Shown here: piece after piece, positions 53,743 through 61,847 of the stretch | Layout of the letters: each line of letters opens with the position of its first letter | How positions within the stretch are numbered: the first letter of the stretch is position 1 | NCBI GenBank assembly: GCA_900466605.1 | Contig: UBMU01000003.1 | Span: 310,001-374,000 of the forward strand | Direction of reading: 5' to 3' | DNA length: 64,000 nucleotides | From: Hyphomicrobiales bacterium | GTDB taxonomy: Bacteria > Pseudomonadota > Alphaproteobacteria > Rhizobiales > Rhizobiaceae | Made by a program: the position numbers and the translations under genes | The notes under the pieces: model-generated | The model's database searches: none | What the model was told of the DNA's origin: nothing | Seen by the model: only the letters and a program-made list of their open reading frames with translations

Positions 53743-54729
53743 ATGGGCATGCTGGTTGACGGCGTCTGGCATGACGTCTGGTACGACACGAAAGAAACCA
53801 AGGGGCACTTCAGACGCGCCGCTTCGCAGTTTCGCAACTGGATCACCGTCGACGGCACCGCCGGGCCTTCGGGCGCCGGAGGTTTCAAGGCCGAAGCCGA
53901 CCGCTACCACCTTTATGTCTCGCTGGCGTGCCCTTGGGCGCACCGCACGTTGATATTCCGCAAGCTTAAGAAGCTCGAGGATCTCATCACTGTTTCCATC
54001 GTCGATCCGCTCATGCTGTCGAACGGCTGGGAGTTCAATATCGGCGACAGCGCCACAGGCGACCAACTCTTCGGTGCCAAGACGCTATGGGAAATCTACG
54101 TGAAGGCGGATCCGCACTATTCGGGCCGCGTCACCGTGCCGGTGCTATGGGACAAGAAGACCAACACCATCGTCAATAACGAGTCTTCCGAGATCATCAG
54201 GATATTCAACAGCGCCTTCGATCATCTCACGGGCTCGACTGCCGATTTCTACCCAGCCGATCTGCGTATCGATATCGATGAGCTCAACACCGTCGTCTAC
54301 GACACCGTCAACAACGGGGTCTACAAGGCCGGTTTTGCCACAACACAGGAGGCGTATGACGAGAGCGTTGTCAGGCTCTTCGAAACGCTGGATACGCTTG
54401 AAGAGCGTCTAGGCAAGGGCCGCTACCTCTTCGGCGACCGTCTGAACGAAGCCGATTGGCGGCTGTTCACGACATTGGTTCGTTTTGATGCCGTCTATGT
54501 CGGCCACTTCAAGTGCAACATTCGCCGCATCGACGACTACCCCAATCTGTCCGCCTACTTGCGCGATCTCTACCAGACGGCGGGAGTCAAGGAGACCGTG
54601 AATTTCCGTCATATCAAGGACCACTATTACCGCAGCCACAAGACGATCAACCCGACAGGCATCGTGCCTGTCGGCCCGGCACTCGACCTCGATCGCCCGC
54701 ATGGCCGAGCCCGATTGGCGGCGGCCTAG
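53743..54729 (+). CDS. Glutathionyl-hydroquinone reductase (Xi-class glutathione transferase)
   Basis: 328 residues from the ATG at 53743 (AAGGAT upstream). The catalytic Cys is in SLACPWAHRTLIFRKLK, the CPWAH motif of Xi-class enzymes that reduce glutathionyl-hydroquinones (YqjG/ECM4/PcpF group). Other family features: WEFNIGDSATGDQLFGAKTLWEIY, VPVLWDKKTNTIVNNESSEIIRIFN and the C-terminal VRFDAVYVGHFKCN. Cytoplasmic detoxification enzyme. Confidence 0.94.
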   Translation: MGMLVDGVWHDVWYDTKETKGHFRRAASQFRNWITVDGTAGPSGAGGFKAEADRYHLYVSLACPWAHRTLIFRKLKKLEDLITVSIVDPLMLSNGWEFNIGDSATGDQLFGAKTLWEIYVKADPHYSGRVTVPVLWDKKTNTIVNNESSEIIRIFNSAFDHLTGSTADFYPADLRIDIDELNTVVYDTVNNGVYKAGFATTQEAYDESVVRLFETLDTLEERLGKGRYLFGDRLNEADWRLFTTLVRFDAVYVGHFKCNIRRIDDYPNLSAYLRDLYQTAGVKETVNFRHIKDHYYRSHKTINPTGIVPVGPALDLDRPHGRARLAAA

Positions 54730-54738
54730 GTCCCTGCG

Positions 54739-55215
54739 TTACCAGACGTGGGCGGGCTCCTGCTCGCCCGCGAGCTCAGCCAGGCGGCGGCGTGTCGCTT
54801 CAGTTGTGCCCGACGGCAGATCATCGATTGCGAAGAAGCCACACTCGACGATTTCCCTGTCTGGTGGACGTGGTCCCGTCTGCTCTACCTGTGTCTTGTA
54901 GAAGAGGACATGGTCGCGTCGGCTCGCAGCCGTATTGAAATAGATATGAAAGAGCTGGGGTCGGCCAAGGATACGCAGGTTCCCTTCCTCGCGAAGCTCC
55001 TTTATCAGGGCCTCCTCGGCAGTCTCATTTCGCTCGAGCCCACCGCCGGGCATATGCCAACCGGGCACGTAACTGTGCCGCACGAGGAAGATGCGCCCCG
55101 CCGAATCGAAGCAGGCGGCCCGCACGCCCATCGTCATTCCGCGTGCGATCGCGAAGTATACATGCACAACACGCATTAGCAGTCGCGACTGCCAGGGGCG
55201 GATGGTTCCAATCAC
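54739..55215 (-). CDS. Nudix hydrolase family protein with altered Nudix box
   Basis: 158 residues from a GTG at 55215 (TTGGAAAAAG upstream). The Nudix helix reads GGGLERNETAEEALIKELREEGNL: the Arg of the REUxEE core is Lys and the following Gly is Asn, while the metal-binding glutamates remain. FLVRHSYVPGWHMPGGGLE precedes it. Probably active on a nucleoside diphosphate derivative, but specificity cannot be given. Divergent from the metallophosphoesterase gene. Confidence 0.85.
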   Translation of the reverse strand: MIGTIRPWQSRLLMRVVHVYFAIARGMTMGVRAACFDSAGRIFLVRHSYVPGWHMPGGGLERNETAEEALIKELREEGNLRILGRPQLFHIYFNTAASRRDHVLFYKTQVEQTGPRPPDREIVECGFFAIDDLPSGTTEATRRRLAELAGEQEPAHVW

Positions 55216-55289
55216 ACTTTTTCCAATTCCACTAATCCGTTCAAGCAGATGTGTTTGAATTGCAGACTGACTGGGCTATGTCTGCTCGC

Positions 55290-56198
55290 ATGTTCAAGCT
55301 CGCGCACATCTCCGATATCCATCTCGGCCCCCTCCCTCGCCTTTCCGTCCGCGAGCTCTTTTCCAAACGCATCACTGGCTTTGTGAACTGGCATCGCAAC
55401 AGGAGCAAGCACCTTTTCGGCAGCACCCTGGATCTTCTGCTCGATGACATCCGCGCAAAGGAAGCCGATCATCTGGCGGTTACCGGCGATCTCGTGAACC
55501 TCGCGAGCGGCCTGGAGATCCGTGCCGCCGCGGCATGGCTGAAGGAACTCGGCGACCCTGCGGACAATTCCGTGGTGCCTGGAAACCATGACGCTTATGT
55601 CCCCGGTGCCTACGAGAAATCGGCGCGCGCATGGTACGACAATGTGCGCGGTGACCTCGCTCCGCCTGAATGGCAGGAAGATCGCCACGTCTTTCCCTAT
55701 CTTCGCATTCGCGGCAAGGTTGCCATCGTCGGGTGTTCAACGGCGGTAGCAACACCGCCTTTCGCCGCCAGCGGCTTCTTCGGCGAGCGTCAGGCGCGCG
55801 AGACGGTGAACATGCTGCGTGCTGCAGGTGAGGCCGGCTTGTTTCGGGTCGTGATGATCCACCATCCACCAATCCGCGGCGCGACTTCCTTCCACAAGCG
55901 GATGATCGGCATCCGTCGCTTCGGCGCAGTGATTTCCACCGGCGGTGCCGAGCTGGTGCTTCACGGCCATACCCATTTGAACACGATACACTGGCTGCGC
56001 GGCCAGACCGGTCCTGTTCCCGTGGTTGGCATCGCCTCCGCATCACAGGGGCCGGGGGGACTGAAACCGCGCGCCGCCTATAATCTCTTTACGATCGATG
56101 GCTCTCCCGGCGCCTGGGAACTGACCGGAGAACGCTTCAGCATCAATTCCATGGGCGACGGCGTGGGCAGCGAAAGCGTCGATATATTCAAAGCTTAG
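55290..56198 (+). CDS. Calcineurin-like metallophosphoesterase
   Basis: 302 residues from the ATG at 55290 (family-like MFKLAHISDIHLG start). The frame is open to a GTG at 55251 and an ATG at 55278, and none has a clear SD. Metal-site motifs in order: HISDIHLG, VTGDLVN, VVPGNHDA, MIHHPP and LHGHTHLN, all intact. Substrate may be a cyclic nucleotide or a phospholipid precursor; not decidable. No signal peptide. Confidence 0.92.
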   Translation: MFKLAHISDIHLGPLPRLSVRELFSKRITGFVNWHRNRSKHLFGSTLDLLLDDIRAKEADHLAVTGDLVNLASGLEIRAAAAWLKELGDPADNSVVPGNHDAYVPGAYEKSARAWYDNVRGDLAPPEWQEDRHVFPYLRIRGKVAIVGCSTAVATPPFAASGFFGERQARETVNMLRAAGEAGLFRVVMIHHPPIRGATSFHKRMIGIRRFGAVISTGGAELVLHGHTHLNTIHWLRGQTGPVPVVGIASASQGPGGLKPRAAYNLFTIDGSPGAWELTGERFSINSMGDGVGSESVDIFKA

Positions 56199-56283
56199 CG
56201 CTTTTTTTGGAATCATCGTGTCACCCCGCTGACCTCGATGCCCGAGATGACGATATCTTGAATTCAGAAGCCATCCGGGGCCT

Positions 56284-56310
56284 TGGCAATTGGCGATTGC
56301 CACGTACACT
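56284..56310 (+). promoter_or_regulatory. Inverted repeat overlapping a candidate promoter of the TPR gene
   Basis: Perfect 7-bp arms TGGCAAT (56284-56290) and ATTGCCA (56296-56302). CTTGGC (56282-56287) and TACACT (56305-56310) with 17-bp spacing form a plausible promoter that the repeat would occlude. About 40 nt before the start codon. Confidence 0.35.
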
Positions 56311-56347
56311 CGTTATCTCTGCACCCATCAATTCACGGAGTCCTTGC

Positions 56348-56908
56348 ATGCACTTGGCGTCCCTCAGTCTTCGCGGCCTCGCGTTAGCCAGTTTCCTTGC
56401 CGCCGCCATCCCCTCCGCAGCCTTCGCGATTGGTGACGAAAGTGACGAAACGAAGCCGCCGCCAAAGACCGAAACGACGACAAAATGCACCGACGGCAAG
56501 GTCTGGGATGCGAAGCGCAAGGAATGCGTCGTTCCGAAGAAGAGCTCATTTAACGACGACGAGCTCTACAAGGCAGCCCGCGAGTTTGCCTATGCCGGTC
56601 AATACGACAACGCGTTGACCGTGCTGTCCGTCGCCAAGAACCAGAACGATCCTCGCATCCTCAACTACCTCGGCTATGCGAACCGCAAAGCGGGCCACAT
56701 GGAACTGGGGATGTCTTATTATCGCAAGGCGCTGCAGGCCGACGAGAACTACATTCTGGCGCGGTCATACATGGGACAAGCTTTGGTGGAACAGGGTGAC
56801 GTGCAGGGAGCGCGTGTCCAGCTCGTCGAGATCCGGGATCGGGGCGGCGAGCAGACCTGGGCCTACCGCTCGCTGCTGCAGGCATTGAACGGCTACCGCA
56901 CCTATTGA
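56348..56908 (+). CDS. Exported TPR-repeat protein
   Basis: 186 residues from the ATG at 56348 (ACGGAG 8 nt upstream), the start of a signal peptide (MHLASLSLRGLALASFLAAAIPSAAFA). A short Cys-flanked segment follows (KCTDGKVWDAKRKECVVPKK). Two to three TPR units come next (ELYKAAREFAYAGQYDNALTVLSVAK, RILNYLGYANRKAGHMELGMSYYRKALQAD, ILARSYMGQALVEQGDVQGA). Periplasmic protein-interaction module. The two cysteines could form a disulfide. Followed by a strong hairpin. Confidence 0.88.
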   Translation: MHLASLSLRGLALASFLAAAIPSAAFAIGDESDETKPPPKTETTTKCTDGKVWDAKRKECVVPKKSSFNDDELYKAAREFAYAGQYDNALTVLSVAKNQNDPRILNYLGYANRKAGHMELGMSYYRKALQADENYILARSYMGQALVEQGDVQGARVQLVEIRDRGGEQTWAYRSLLQALNGYRTY

Positions 56909-56953
56909 TGATGCCTGTGAAGAAAAAGCTTTGAGAACCCGTGGGATACGTCG

Positions 56954-56985
56954 CCTGATGCTTGCGAAGCATCAGGTACTTGTTT
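56954..56985 (+). terminator. Stem-loop terminator after the TPR gene
   Basis: Perfect 10-bp stem CCTGATGCTT (56954-56963) with AAGCATCAGG (56967-56976), 3-nt loop, followed by TACTTGTTT. The U-run is imperfect. Confidence 0.55.
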
Positions 56986-57066
56986 CATAAAGGACACAGA
57001 AGCGATATAAATCGACCTCCTGCCTGGACGCTCTCCCCGAACGCCCAGGCATCACCTGGAAAAACC

Positions 57067-57573
57067 ATGCGTCAACCCGTGACGACCATCGATATCAGAC
57101 GCGACCTGGTGGGTCTTCTGCCCCGGCTGCGGCGTTTCGCGATGACCCTTGCAGGTGACGCAGCGGGCGCAGACGAGCTCGTGCGGGCGGCTTGTGAACG
57201 AGCGGTAGCCAAAAGCAACCAGTGGAATGGCGAAGGCCGTCTTGAAAGCTGGGTTTACACCCTCGCTCGCCAACACTGGAGCGACGATCATCGCCGGCGC
57301 AAGCCGCATCCTGCAGCAAAAAACAACGTTACGGACATTCGGGACGCGAGCCGCGATCGCGCCTCACTCAGCGATCCTGATGTCATCCATCGCATGGTTT
57401 CGGAGATGCCCGAAGGTACTTCCAGCGCGTTTCTGCTGGTTGTTGTCGAGGGCCACAGCTATCAGCAGACGGCCGACATCATGGGCGTAGCCATCAGCAG
57501 TGTCGTATCACAACTTGCGGCGGCGAGACTTCATCTCGCCAGCGTCGCTGACAATCATCCTCACAGGTACTGA
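57067..57573 (+). CDS. ECF-type RNA polymerase sigma factor
   Basis: 168 residues from the ATG at 57067. Region 2 (LLPRLRRFAMTLAGDAAGADELVRAACERAVAK ... RLESWVYTLARQHWSDDHRRR) and region 4 (PEGTSSAFLLVVVEGHSYQQTADIMGVAISSVVSQLAAARLHL) are present without region 3, as in ECF sigmas. Region 2 is somewhat degenerate compared with the usual DAEDLVQ/N..R.D pattern. The next gene, 2 nt downstream, encodes its probable membrane anti-sigma factor. Target promoters unknown. Confidence 0.92.
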   Translation: MRQPVTTIDIRRDLVGLLPRLRRFAMTLAGDAAGADELVRAACERAVAKSNQWNGEGRLESWVYTLARQHWSDDHRRRKPHPAAKNNVTDIRDASRDRASLSDPDVIHRMVSEMPEGTSSAFLLVVVEGHSYQQTADIMGVAISSVVSQLAAARLHLASVADNHPHRY

Positions 57574-57575
57574 AT

Positions 57576-58418
57576 TTGTTCGATTTCAAAAAACTGCCGC
57601 TCGATGCTCAGCTGACCGCCCTGCTGGATGGTGAGGCGACGCCAGAACAGAAGCAAGAGCTTGAGCAGCGCTTGACGACGGACGAAGGCGCAAGGAGGCT
57701 ATACGACAAGCTGCGGCACGGTACCGATTTCGGAAAGCATCGCTTCGACGACGTCCTGAGGGAGCCCGTCCCCCTTGCGCTTGTTCGATCGATCAAGAGC
57801 GTCCAACCGCCGAAAGCTCCCGTTGCTCCGCGCCTTTCGCGCGCCTCGCTCAAGCTTACGCCGACTGGTCCGCAAGCTCTCGCCGCTGCCATTGTCGTGT
57901 TCGTTGCCGGGTGCGGGATAGGTTACTTTGCCGCCGGCATCACCGACACCATGCCACCGGCACAGCCGGCGACAATTGAAGTCGCCTCGGACTCCGCCGA
58001 ATGGCTAGCCGACGTTGTCGCCAATCAACGTTTGATCGCGCGCCAGCCGCGCCATATCGTTGAAGTCCCCGCGACGCAGGCCGAGGAAGTGTCCACCTGG
58101 CTGACGTCAACGGTGGGCGTTGCATTCCGGGTGCCTGACCTGTCGGATCAGGGCTGGACCTTCCAGGGCGCGCGTGTCTTTATCGGCGCAGGCCGTCCCG
58201 TCGGCCAGCTCGTCTACACGAGCGCCGATGGCGATCTCGCATCCATATGCTTCCGCAAGGATAACTTGCCCTCCGAGGCCGATGACTTCAAGGAAACGAT
58301 CAAGGACGAGATCGGTGTGGTCGCTTGGCACAACGCCGGCACCTCGTATGTGCTGGTCGGCCCTTCCTCGGAAGCCTCGCTCGGCCAGCTCGCAATGCAG
58401 ATCGCAACGTCGATCTGA
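57576..58418 (+). CDS. Membrane anti-sigma factor
   Basis: 280 residues beginning with TTG at 57576 (AGGT about 8 nt upstream), 2 nt after the sigma stop. The N-terminal cytoplasmic part (LDAQLTALLDGEATPEQKQELEQRLTTDEGARRLYDKL) has the fold-initiating DGE motif of anti-sigma domains but no zinc-binding HxxxCxxC. One membrane helix (about 100-123, QALAAAIVVFVAGCGIGYFAAG) leads to a periplasmic domain of about 150 residues. Inferred to hold the ECF sigma inactive until an envelope signal arrives. Confidence 0.88.
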   Translation: MFDFKKLPLDAQLTALLDGEATPEQKQELEQRLTTDEGARRLYDKLRHGTDFGKHRFDDVLREPVPLALVRSIKSVQPPKAPVAPRLSRASLKLTPTGPQALAAAIVVFVAGCGIGYFAAGITDTMPPAQPATIEVASDSAEWLADVVANQRLIARQPRHIVEVPATQAEEVSTWLTSTVGVAFRVPDLSDQGWTFQGARVFIGAGRPVGQLVYTSADGDLASICFRKDNLPSEADDFKETIKDEIGVVAWHNAGTSYVLVGPSSEASLGQLAMQIATSI

Positions 58419-58479
58419 CACGAAGCAAGCCCTTGGGCACTGCGGCGAGTTGATCTACTCCAAGCACGTCCAGGAAAGT

Positions 58480-58505
58480 GGCGCAACGGAGTAGTCCGCT
58501 GCGCC
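58480..58505. terminator. Hairpin between the anti-sigma gene and leuA
   Basis: GGCGCA/TGCGCC plus GGA/TCC with a small internal loop. It lies 7 nt beyond the leuA stop and about 60 nt beyond the anti-sigma stop. There is no clear U-run on either side, so termination is possible but unproven. Confidence 0.35.
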
Positions 58506-58512
58506 GATGTCG

Positions 58513-60228
58513 TCAGGCTTCTCCGGCCTTGACTTCAATCACGCGGTTCGCCGCGGACACGATCGCTTCCAATGACGCGCCGACGATGTTCGTGCTGATC
58601 CCTGCGCCGAAAAGCTTGCCGCCCGGATACGACGTTTCGACATAGGAGATGGCGGCAGCGTTCGAGCCATGCTGCAGCGAATGCTCCGAATAGTCCTCGA
58701 CCGACATCGTGATGCCGAGATAGTGCGACAGAGCGTTGATGAAGCCGTCTACCGGGCCGTTCCCCCTGCCTTCGATACGCTTGGTTTCACCATTGTCCGT
58801 AATTTCGGCGGCAACGATGCGCTGCCCCTTGTGCTCGGGATCGGCATAGGTGTGGTGGTCGACGAACTTGATGCGGCCTTCAGGCTGCGTCACGTAGCGC
58901 TCGATGAAGCGGTCGTAGATCTTCCGCGACGGCAATTCCTTGCCCTCTTCGTCGGTGATGCGCTGAATGTCTTCGCGGAACTCGACCTGCAGGTTGCGCG
59001 GCAGGTTCAGCCCGTAATCCTGCTGCAGGATGTAGGCGATACCGCCCTTGCCGGACTGCGAATTGATGCGGATGATCGCCTCGTACGAGCGGCCGACATC
59101 GCGCGGGTCGATCGGCAGGTAGGGCACTTCCCAGACCGGATGATTTGCGACCTGTGCCGCCTTCATCCCCTTGTTGATCGCATCCTGGTGCGAACCCGAG
59201 AAAGCCGTGTAGACCAGCTCGCCAACATAAGGGTGACGCTCGCCGATCGGCATCTGGTTCGAATACTCGAACACTTCCTTCATGCGTACAATGTTCGAGC
59301 AGTCGATCTCGGGATCGACGCCCTGCGTGAACATGTTCAGAGCCATGGTGACAACGTCAACGTTGCCGGTGCGCTCGCCATTGCCGAACAGAGTACCTTC
59401 GACACGGTCGGCGCCAGCCAGCAGCGCCAGCTCGGCGGCAGCGATACCGGTGCCACGGTCGTTATGCGGGTGCAGCGAGATGATCAGGTTCTCGCGATTG
59501 TCGAGGTTGCGGCACATCCATTCGATCTGATCGGCATAGACGTTCGGCGTCGCCATCTCGACGGTCGACGGCAGGTTGATGATGAGCTTATTGTCAGGCG
59601 TCGGCTTCATCTCGGCGATGACGGCATTGCAGATTTCCAGCGCCACATCGAGTTCGGTACCGGTGAAGCTCTCCGGCGAGTATTCGAAGCGATAGCCGCC
59701 ACCGGCCTTCGCAGCCATATCGGAAATCATCTTCGCCGCATCGACGGCGATCTGCTTGATGCCACGGACATCCTTGGCGAACACGACGCGACGCTGCAAT
59801 TCGCTGGTCGAGTTGTAGAAGTGGACGATCGGACGGTTTGCGCCTTCCAGCGCCTCGAACGTACGCGTGATCAGTTCCGGACGGCACTGCACCAGCACCT
59901 GCAGCGAAACATCGTCAGGCACATTGCCCTGCTCGACGCACCAGCGCGCGAAATCGAAGTCGGTCTGCGACGCGGACGGGAAACCGATCTCGATTTCCTT
60001 GAAGCCCATATCGAGCAGCAACTGGAACATGCGGGCCTTGCGGTCGTGGCCCATCGGGTCGACCAGCGCCTGGTTGCCGTCACGCAGATCCACAGAACAC
60101 CAGATCGGCGCCTTGGTCAGGGTCTTCGTAGGCCATGTACGGTCAGGGATATTGACCTGCGGATAGGCGCGATACTTGGTCGCCGCCTCGGGCATGCCTT
60201 TGGTTTGGGAGCGGGTGTTCGTGTCCAT
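58513..60228 (-). CDS. leuA: 2-Isopropylmalate synthase, type 2
   Basis: 571 residues from the ATG at 60228 (AAGAGGAAGAG upstream). First committed step of leucine synthesis: acetyl-CoA + 2-oxoisovalerate to 2-isopropylmalate. The TIM barrel shows CSVDLRDGNQALVDPM and SLHPHNDRGTGIAAAE (metal-binding His-x-His), and the long C-terminal regulatory domain (about 430-571) marks the LeuA2 form also found in actinobacteria. That domain normally mediates leucine feedback. A leader ORF rich in Leu codons precedes it, so it is probably under attenuation as well. Confidence 0.97.
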   Translation of the reverse strand: MDTNTRSQTKGMPEAATKYRAYPQVNIPDRTWPTKTLTKAPIWCSVDLRDGNQALVDPMGHDRKARMFQLLLDMGFKEIEIGFPSASQTDFDFARWCVEQGNVPDDVSLQVLVQCRPELITRTFEALEGANRPIVHFYNSTSELQRRVVFAKDVRGIKQIAVDAAKMISDMAAKAGGGYRFEYSPESFTGTELDVALEICNAVIAEMKPTPDNKLIINLPSTVEMATPNVYADQIEWMCRNLDNRENLIISLHPHNDRGTGIAAAELALLAGADRVEGTLFGNGERTGNVDVVTMALNMFTQGVDPEIDCSNIVRMKEVFEYSNQMPIGERHPYVGELVYTAFSGSHQDAINKGMKAAQVANHPVWEVPYLPIDPRDVGRSYEAIIRINSQSGKGGIAYILQQDYGLNLPRNLQVEFREDIQRITDEEGKELPSRKIYDRFIERYVTQPEGRIKFVDHHTYADPEHKGQRIVAAEITDNGETKRIEGRGNGPVDGFINALSHYLGITMSVEDYSEHSLQHGSNAAAISYVETSYPGGKLFGAGISTNIVGASLEAIVSAANRVIEVKAGEA

Positions 60229-60388
60229 GTCGTCTCTTCCTCTTCCCGTCATCTGGCCAGCCGCGTCATAGCGTATCGGGTCTGGCTTGGCGATGACGAA
60301 TCCGGTGCTGATGCAGCCGGTTGATCAGTTTTCGGGATTGGTCACGAGGAGCGATGGCCTGGGCGGGCTTTCGGCCGCCGGGCGCTCC
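60229..60388 (-). promoter_or_regulatory. leuA attenuator region
   Basis: 160 nt between the leader stop and leuA. GAGGAGCG, overlapping the leader stop (60383-60390), can pair with CGCTCCTC (60346-60353), enclosing a GGCGG/CCGCC hairpin. An alternative stem GCCGGG/CCCGGC would form with the end of the leader ORF. Mutually exclusive folds of this kind are what ribosome-stalling attenuation needs. No classical poly-U terminator is seen, so a Rho-dependent or translational mechanism is possible. Confidence 0.45.
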
Positions 60389-60514
60389 TCAACGGACCCG
60401 GCAACCGCGCGTAAGGCCGAGGAGAAGAAGCGAGGTCAGGGCGCGCGTATTGTCGCGCAGGGCGATGCGCCCGCGTGCAATCTGCTCAGAAATCATGATG
60501 CCCGTGTTCTTCAT
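60389..60514 (-). CDS. leuA leader peptide, 41 aa, probably leaderless
   Basis: ATG at 60512-60514, TGA at 60389-60391. The peptide begins MKNTGIMISEQIARG and contains LTSLLLLGL: six Leu in nine residues (26-34) with a CTT CTT CTC CTC run, close to its end. It has no SD. The A of the ATG falls at the predicted transcription start of a good promoter (60522-60550), so translation is probably leaderless, as described for the trpL leader of Sinorhizobium. Leucine starvation would stall ribosomes here and alter folding before leuA. Confidence 0.7.
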   Translation of the reverse strand: MKNTGIMISEQIARGRIALRDNTRALTSLLLLGLTRGCRVR

Positions 60515-60521
60515 GGCAGCG

Positions 60522-60550
60522 TGTATAACCGGGGTACAAAAAACTGGCAA
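60522..60550 (-). promoter_or_regulatory. Promoter of the leuA leader/leuA transcript
   Basis: On the minus strand TTGCCA (60545-60550), 17-bp spacer, and TATACA (60522-60527). Predicted start at the A of the leader ATG (60514). The -35 lies 10 nt past the benE stop codon. Confidence 0.65.
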
Positions 60551-60559
60551 TCCCTCCGT

Positions 60560-61744
60560 CTATTTTTTCGCCGCTTGCACAAAACGTGAGAGCGCCAGCA
60601 TCAATCCACCGGCAAGCAATCCCCAGAATGCGCCGGAGATACCGGCAAAGGAAACGCCCGATGCCGTCACCAGAAATGTGACGGCCGCGGCCTCGCGCGA
60701 TTCCGGTGCCTGGAACGCTGCCATGGCAGAGCCGGAGAAAGCGCCGACCAGTGCCAGTCCGGCCACCGCCTGAATCAGGATCGGCGGCGCCAAGGCCACG
60801 AAAGTCGTCACCGCCCCTGCCAGCAGCCCGAGAATAACATAGGAAATGCCGGAAACGAGGACCGCCCAGTAACGTCGTGCAGGATCGGGATGTGCATCTT
60901 GGCCAGCGCACATCGCCGCAGTGATCGCAGCGAGATTCACCGCATGCCCCCCAAACGGCGCCGACAGTACCGAGAACAACCCGGTCACGGAGAAGAGCGG
61001 GCCGGGCTTCGGCTCGTAACCGTTCACCTTCAGCACAGCGATACCGGGAATGTTCTGCGACGCCATGGTGACGATAAAAAGCGGCAGCGCGATGGAGACG
61101 AAAGCCGGCAGGTTGAAGACGGGCACAACGAACTCCACAGGAGGCCGCAGCGCCTGTTCGATCGAGCCTAGCGCTCCCTCCGGAATGTCGACGCCGAAGG
61201 CAACCACCAGCACGAAAGCAGCAAGTGCCGCCGGCACCGCCCAGAGCCGCTTGAATGCACCGACGACGATCCACGCCAGAACGATCGGCAAGCCAAGCAA
61301 CGGATTGAAGCCGATGGCCCTGACAGGCGCAAAGCACAAGCCGATAAGAACACCTGCGAGCATCGCATTGGCCAGCGGCGCCGGAATGGCCGCAACCGCC
61401 CGGCCGAGCGGCTTGAACAGGCCGGCAATGACGATCAGCACCGCGCAGATGAGAAACGCGCCGACGGCCGCGTTGAACCCACCCTCGACCATGCCGGTGC
61501 TTGCAAGCAGCGCCCCGCCCGGAGTGGACCACGCTATGCTGATGGGCAGCCGCGTCACGGAGCTGAGCACGATCGCGCAGAGCCCCAGCGAGATCGACAA
61601 CGCCATAAGGCCAGACGCCGCCTGCGCTTCTGTCGCGCCAACACTCTGCAGGCCGTGCAGCACGACCGCAAAGGAGCTGGCAAATCCCACGAAAGTGGTG
61701 AGAATGCCCATGAACAGGCTTTGGACAGAAAACGCTTTAAGCAT
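60560..61744 (-). CDS. benE: BenE-family benzoate/H+ symporter-like membrane transporter
   Basis: 394 residues from the ATG at 61744, matching the usual family start (LKAFSVQSLFMGILTTFVGFASSFAVVLHGLQSVGA). Upstream in-frame starts exist at 61774 and 61843, none with a good SD. About 12-14 helices of the xanthine/uracil permease fold; STPGGALLASTG and APFGGHAVNLAAITAAMCAG are typical BenE stretches. Benzoate transport is the family label; true substrate unproven. A perfect 12-bp palindrome lies 49 bp upstream. Probably follows the methyltransferase gene in one transcript. Confidence 0.9.
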   Translation of the reverse strand: MLKAFSVQSLFMGILTTFVGFASSFAVVLHGLQSVGATEAQAASGLMALSISLGLCAIVLSSVTRLPISIAWSTPGGALLASTGMVEGGFNAAVGAFLICAVLIVIAGLFKPLGRAVAAIPAPLANAMLAGVLIGLCFAPVRAIGFNPLLGLPIVLAWIVVGAFKRLWAVPAALAAFVLVVAFGVDIPEGALGSIEQALRPPVEFVVPVFNLPAFVSIALPLFIVTMASQNIPGIAVLKVNGYEPKPGPLFSVTGLFSVLSAPFGGHAVNLAAITAAMCAGQDAHPDPARRYWAVLVSGISYVILGLLAGAVTTFVALAPPILIQAVAGLALVGAFSGSAMAAFQAPESREAAAVTFLVTASGVSFAGISGAFWGLLAGGLMLALSRFVQAAKK

Positions 61745-61792
61745 GGCGGGACTCGAGCAGCGGAAAGTCCGCATGGAAGCCGTATCGTGTGA

Positions 61793-61804
61793 ACTTGCGC
61801 AAGT
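61793..61804. repeat. 12-bp perfect palindrome upstream of benE
   Basis: ACTTGCGCAAGT, fully self-complementary, between the methyltransferase stop and the likely benE start. It may be an operator; no regulator gene is adjacent in the window. Confidence 0.4.
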
Positions 61805-61847
61805 GCAGATTGGCACCATTCGGTACCTATCGGTCGGCTCCACCCGC

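Noticed and set aside
58669..60324. 551-codon plus-strand frame opposite leuA
   Set aside because: Composition (Arg/Asp/His-rich repeats of VD, RD, RH) is typical of antisense to a GC-rich coding gene; leuA is certain.
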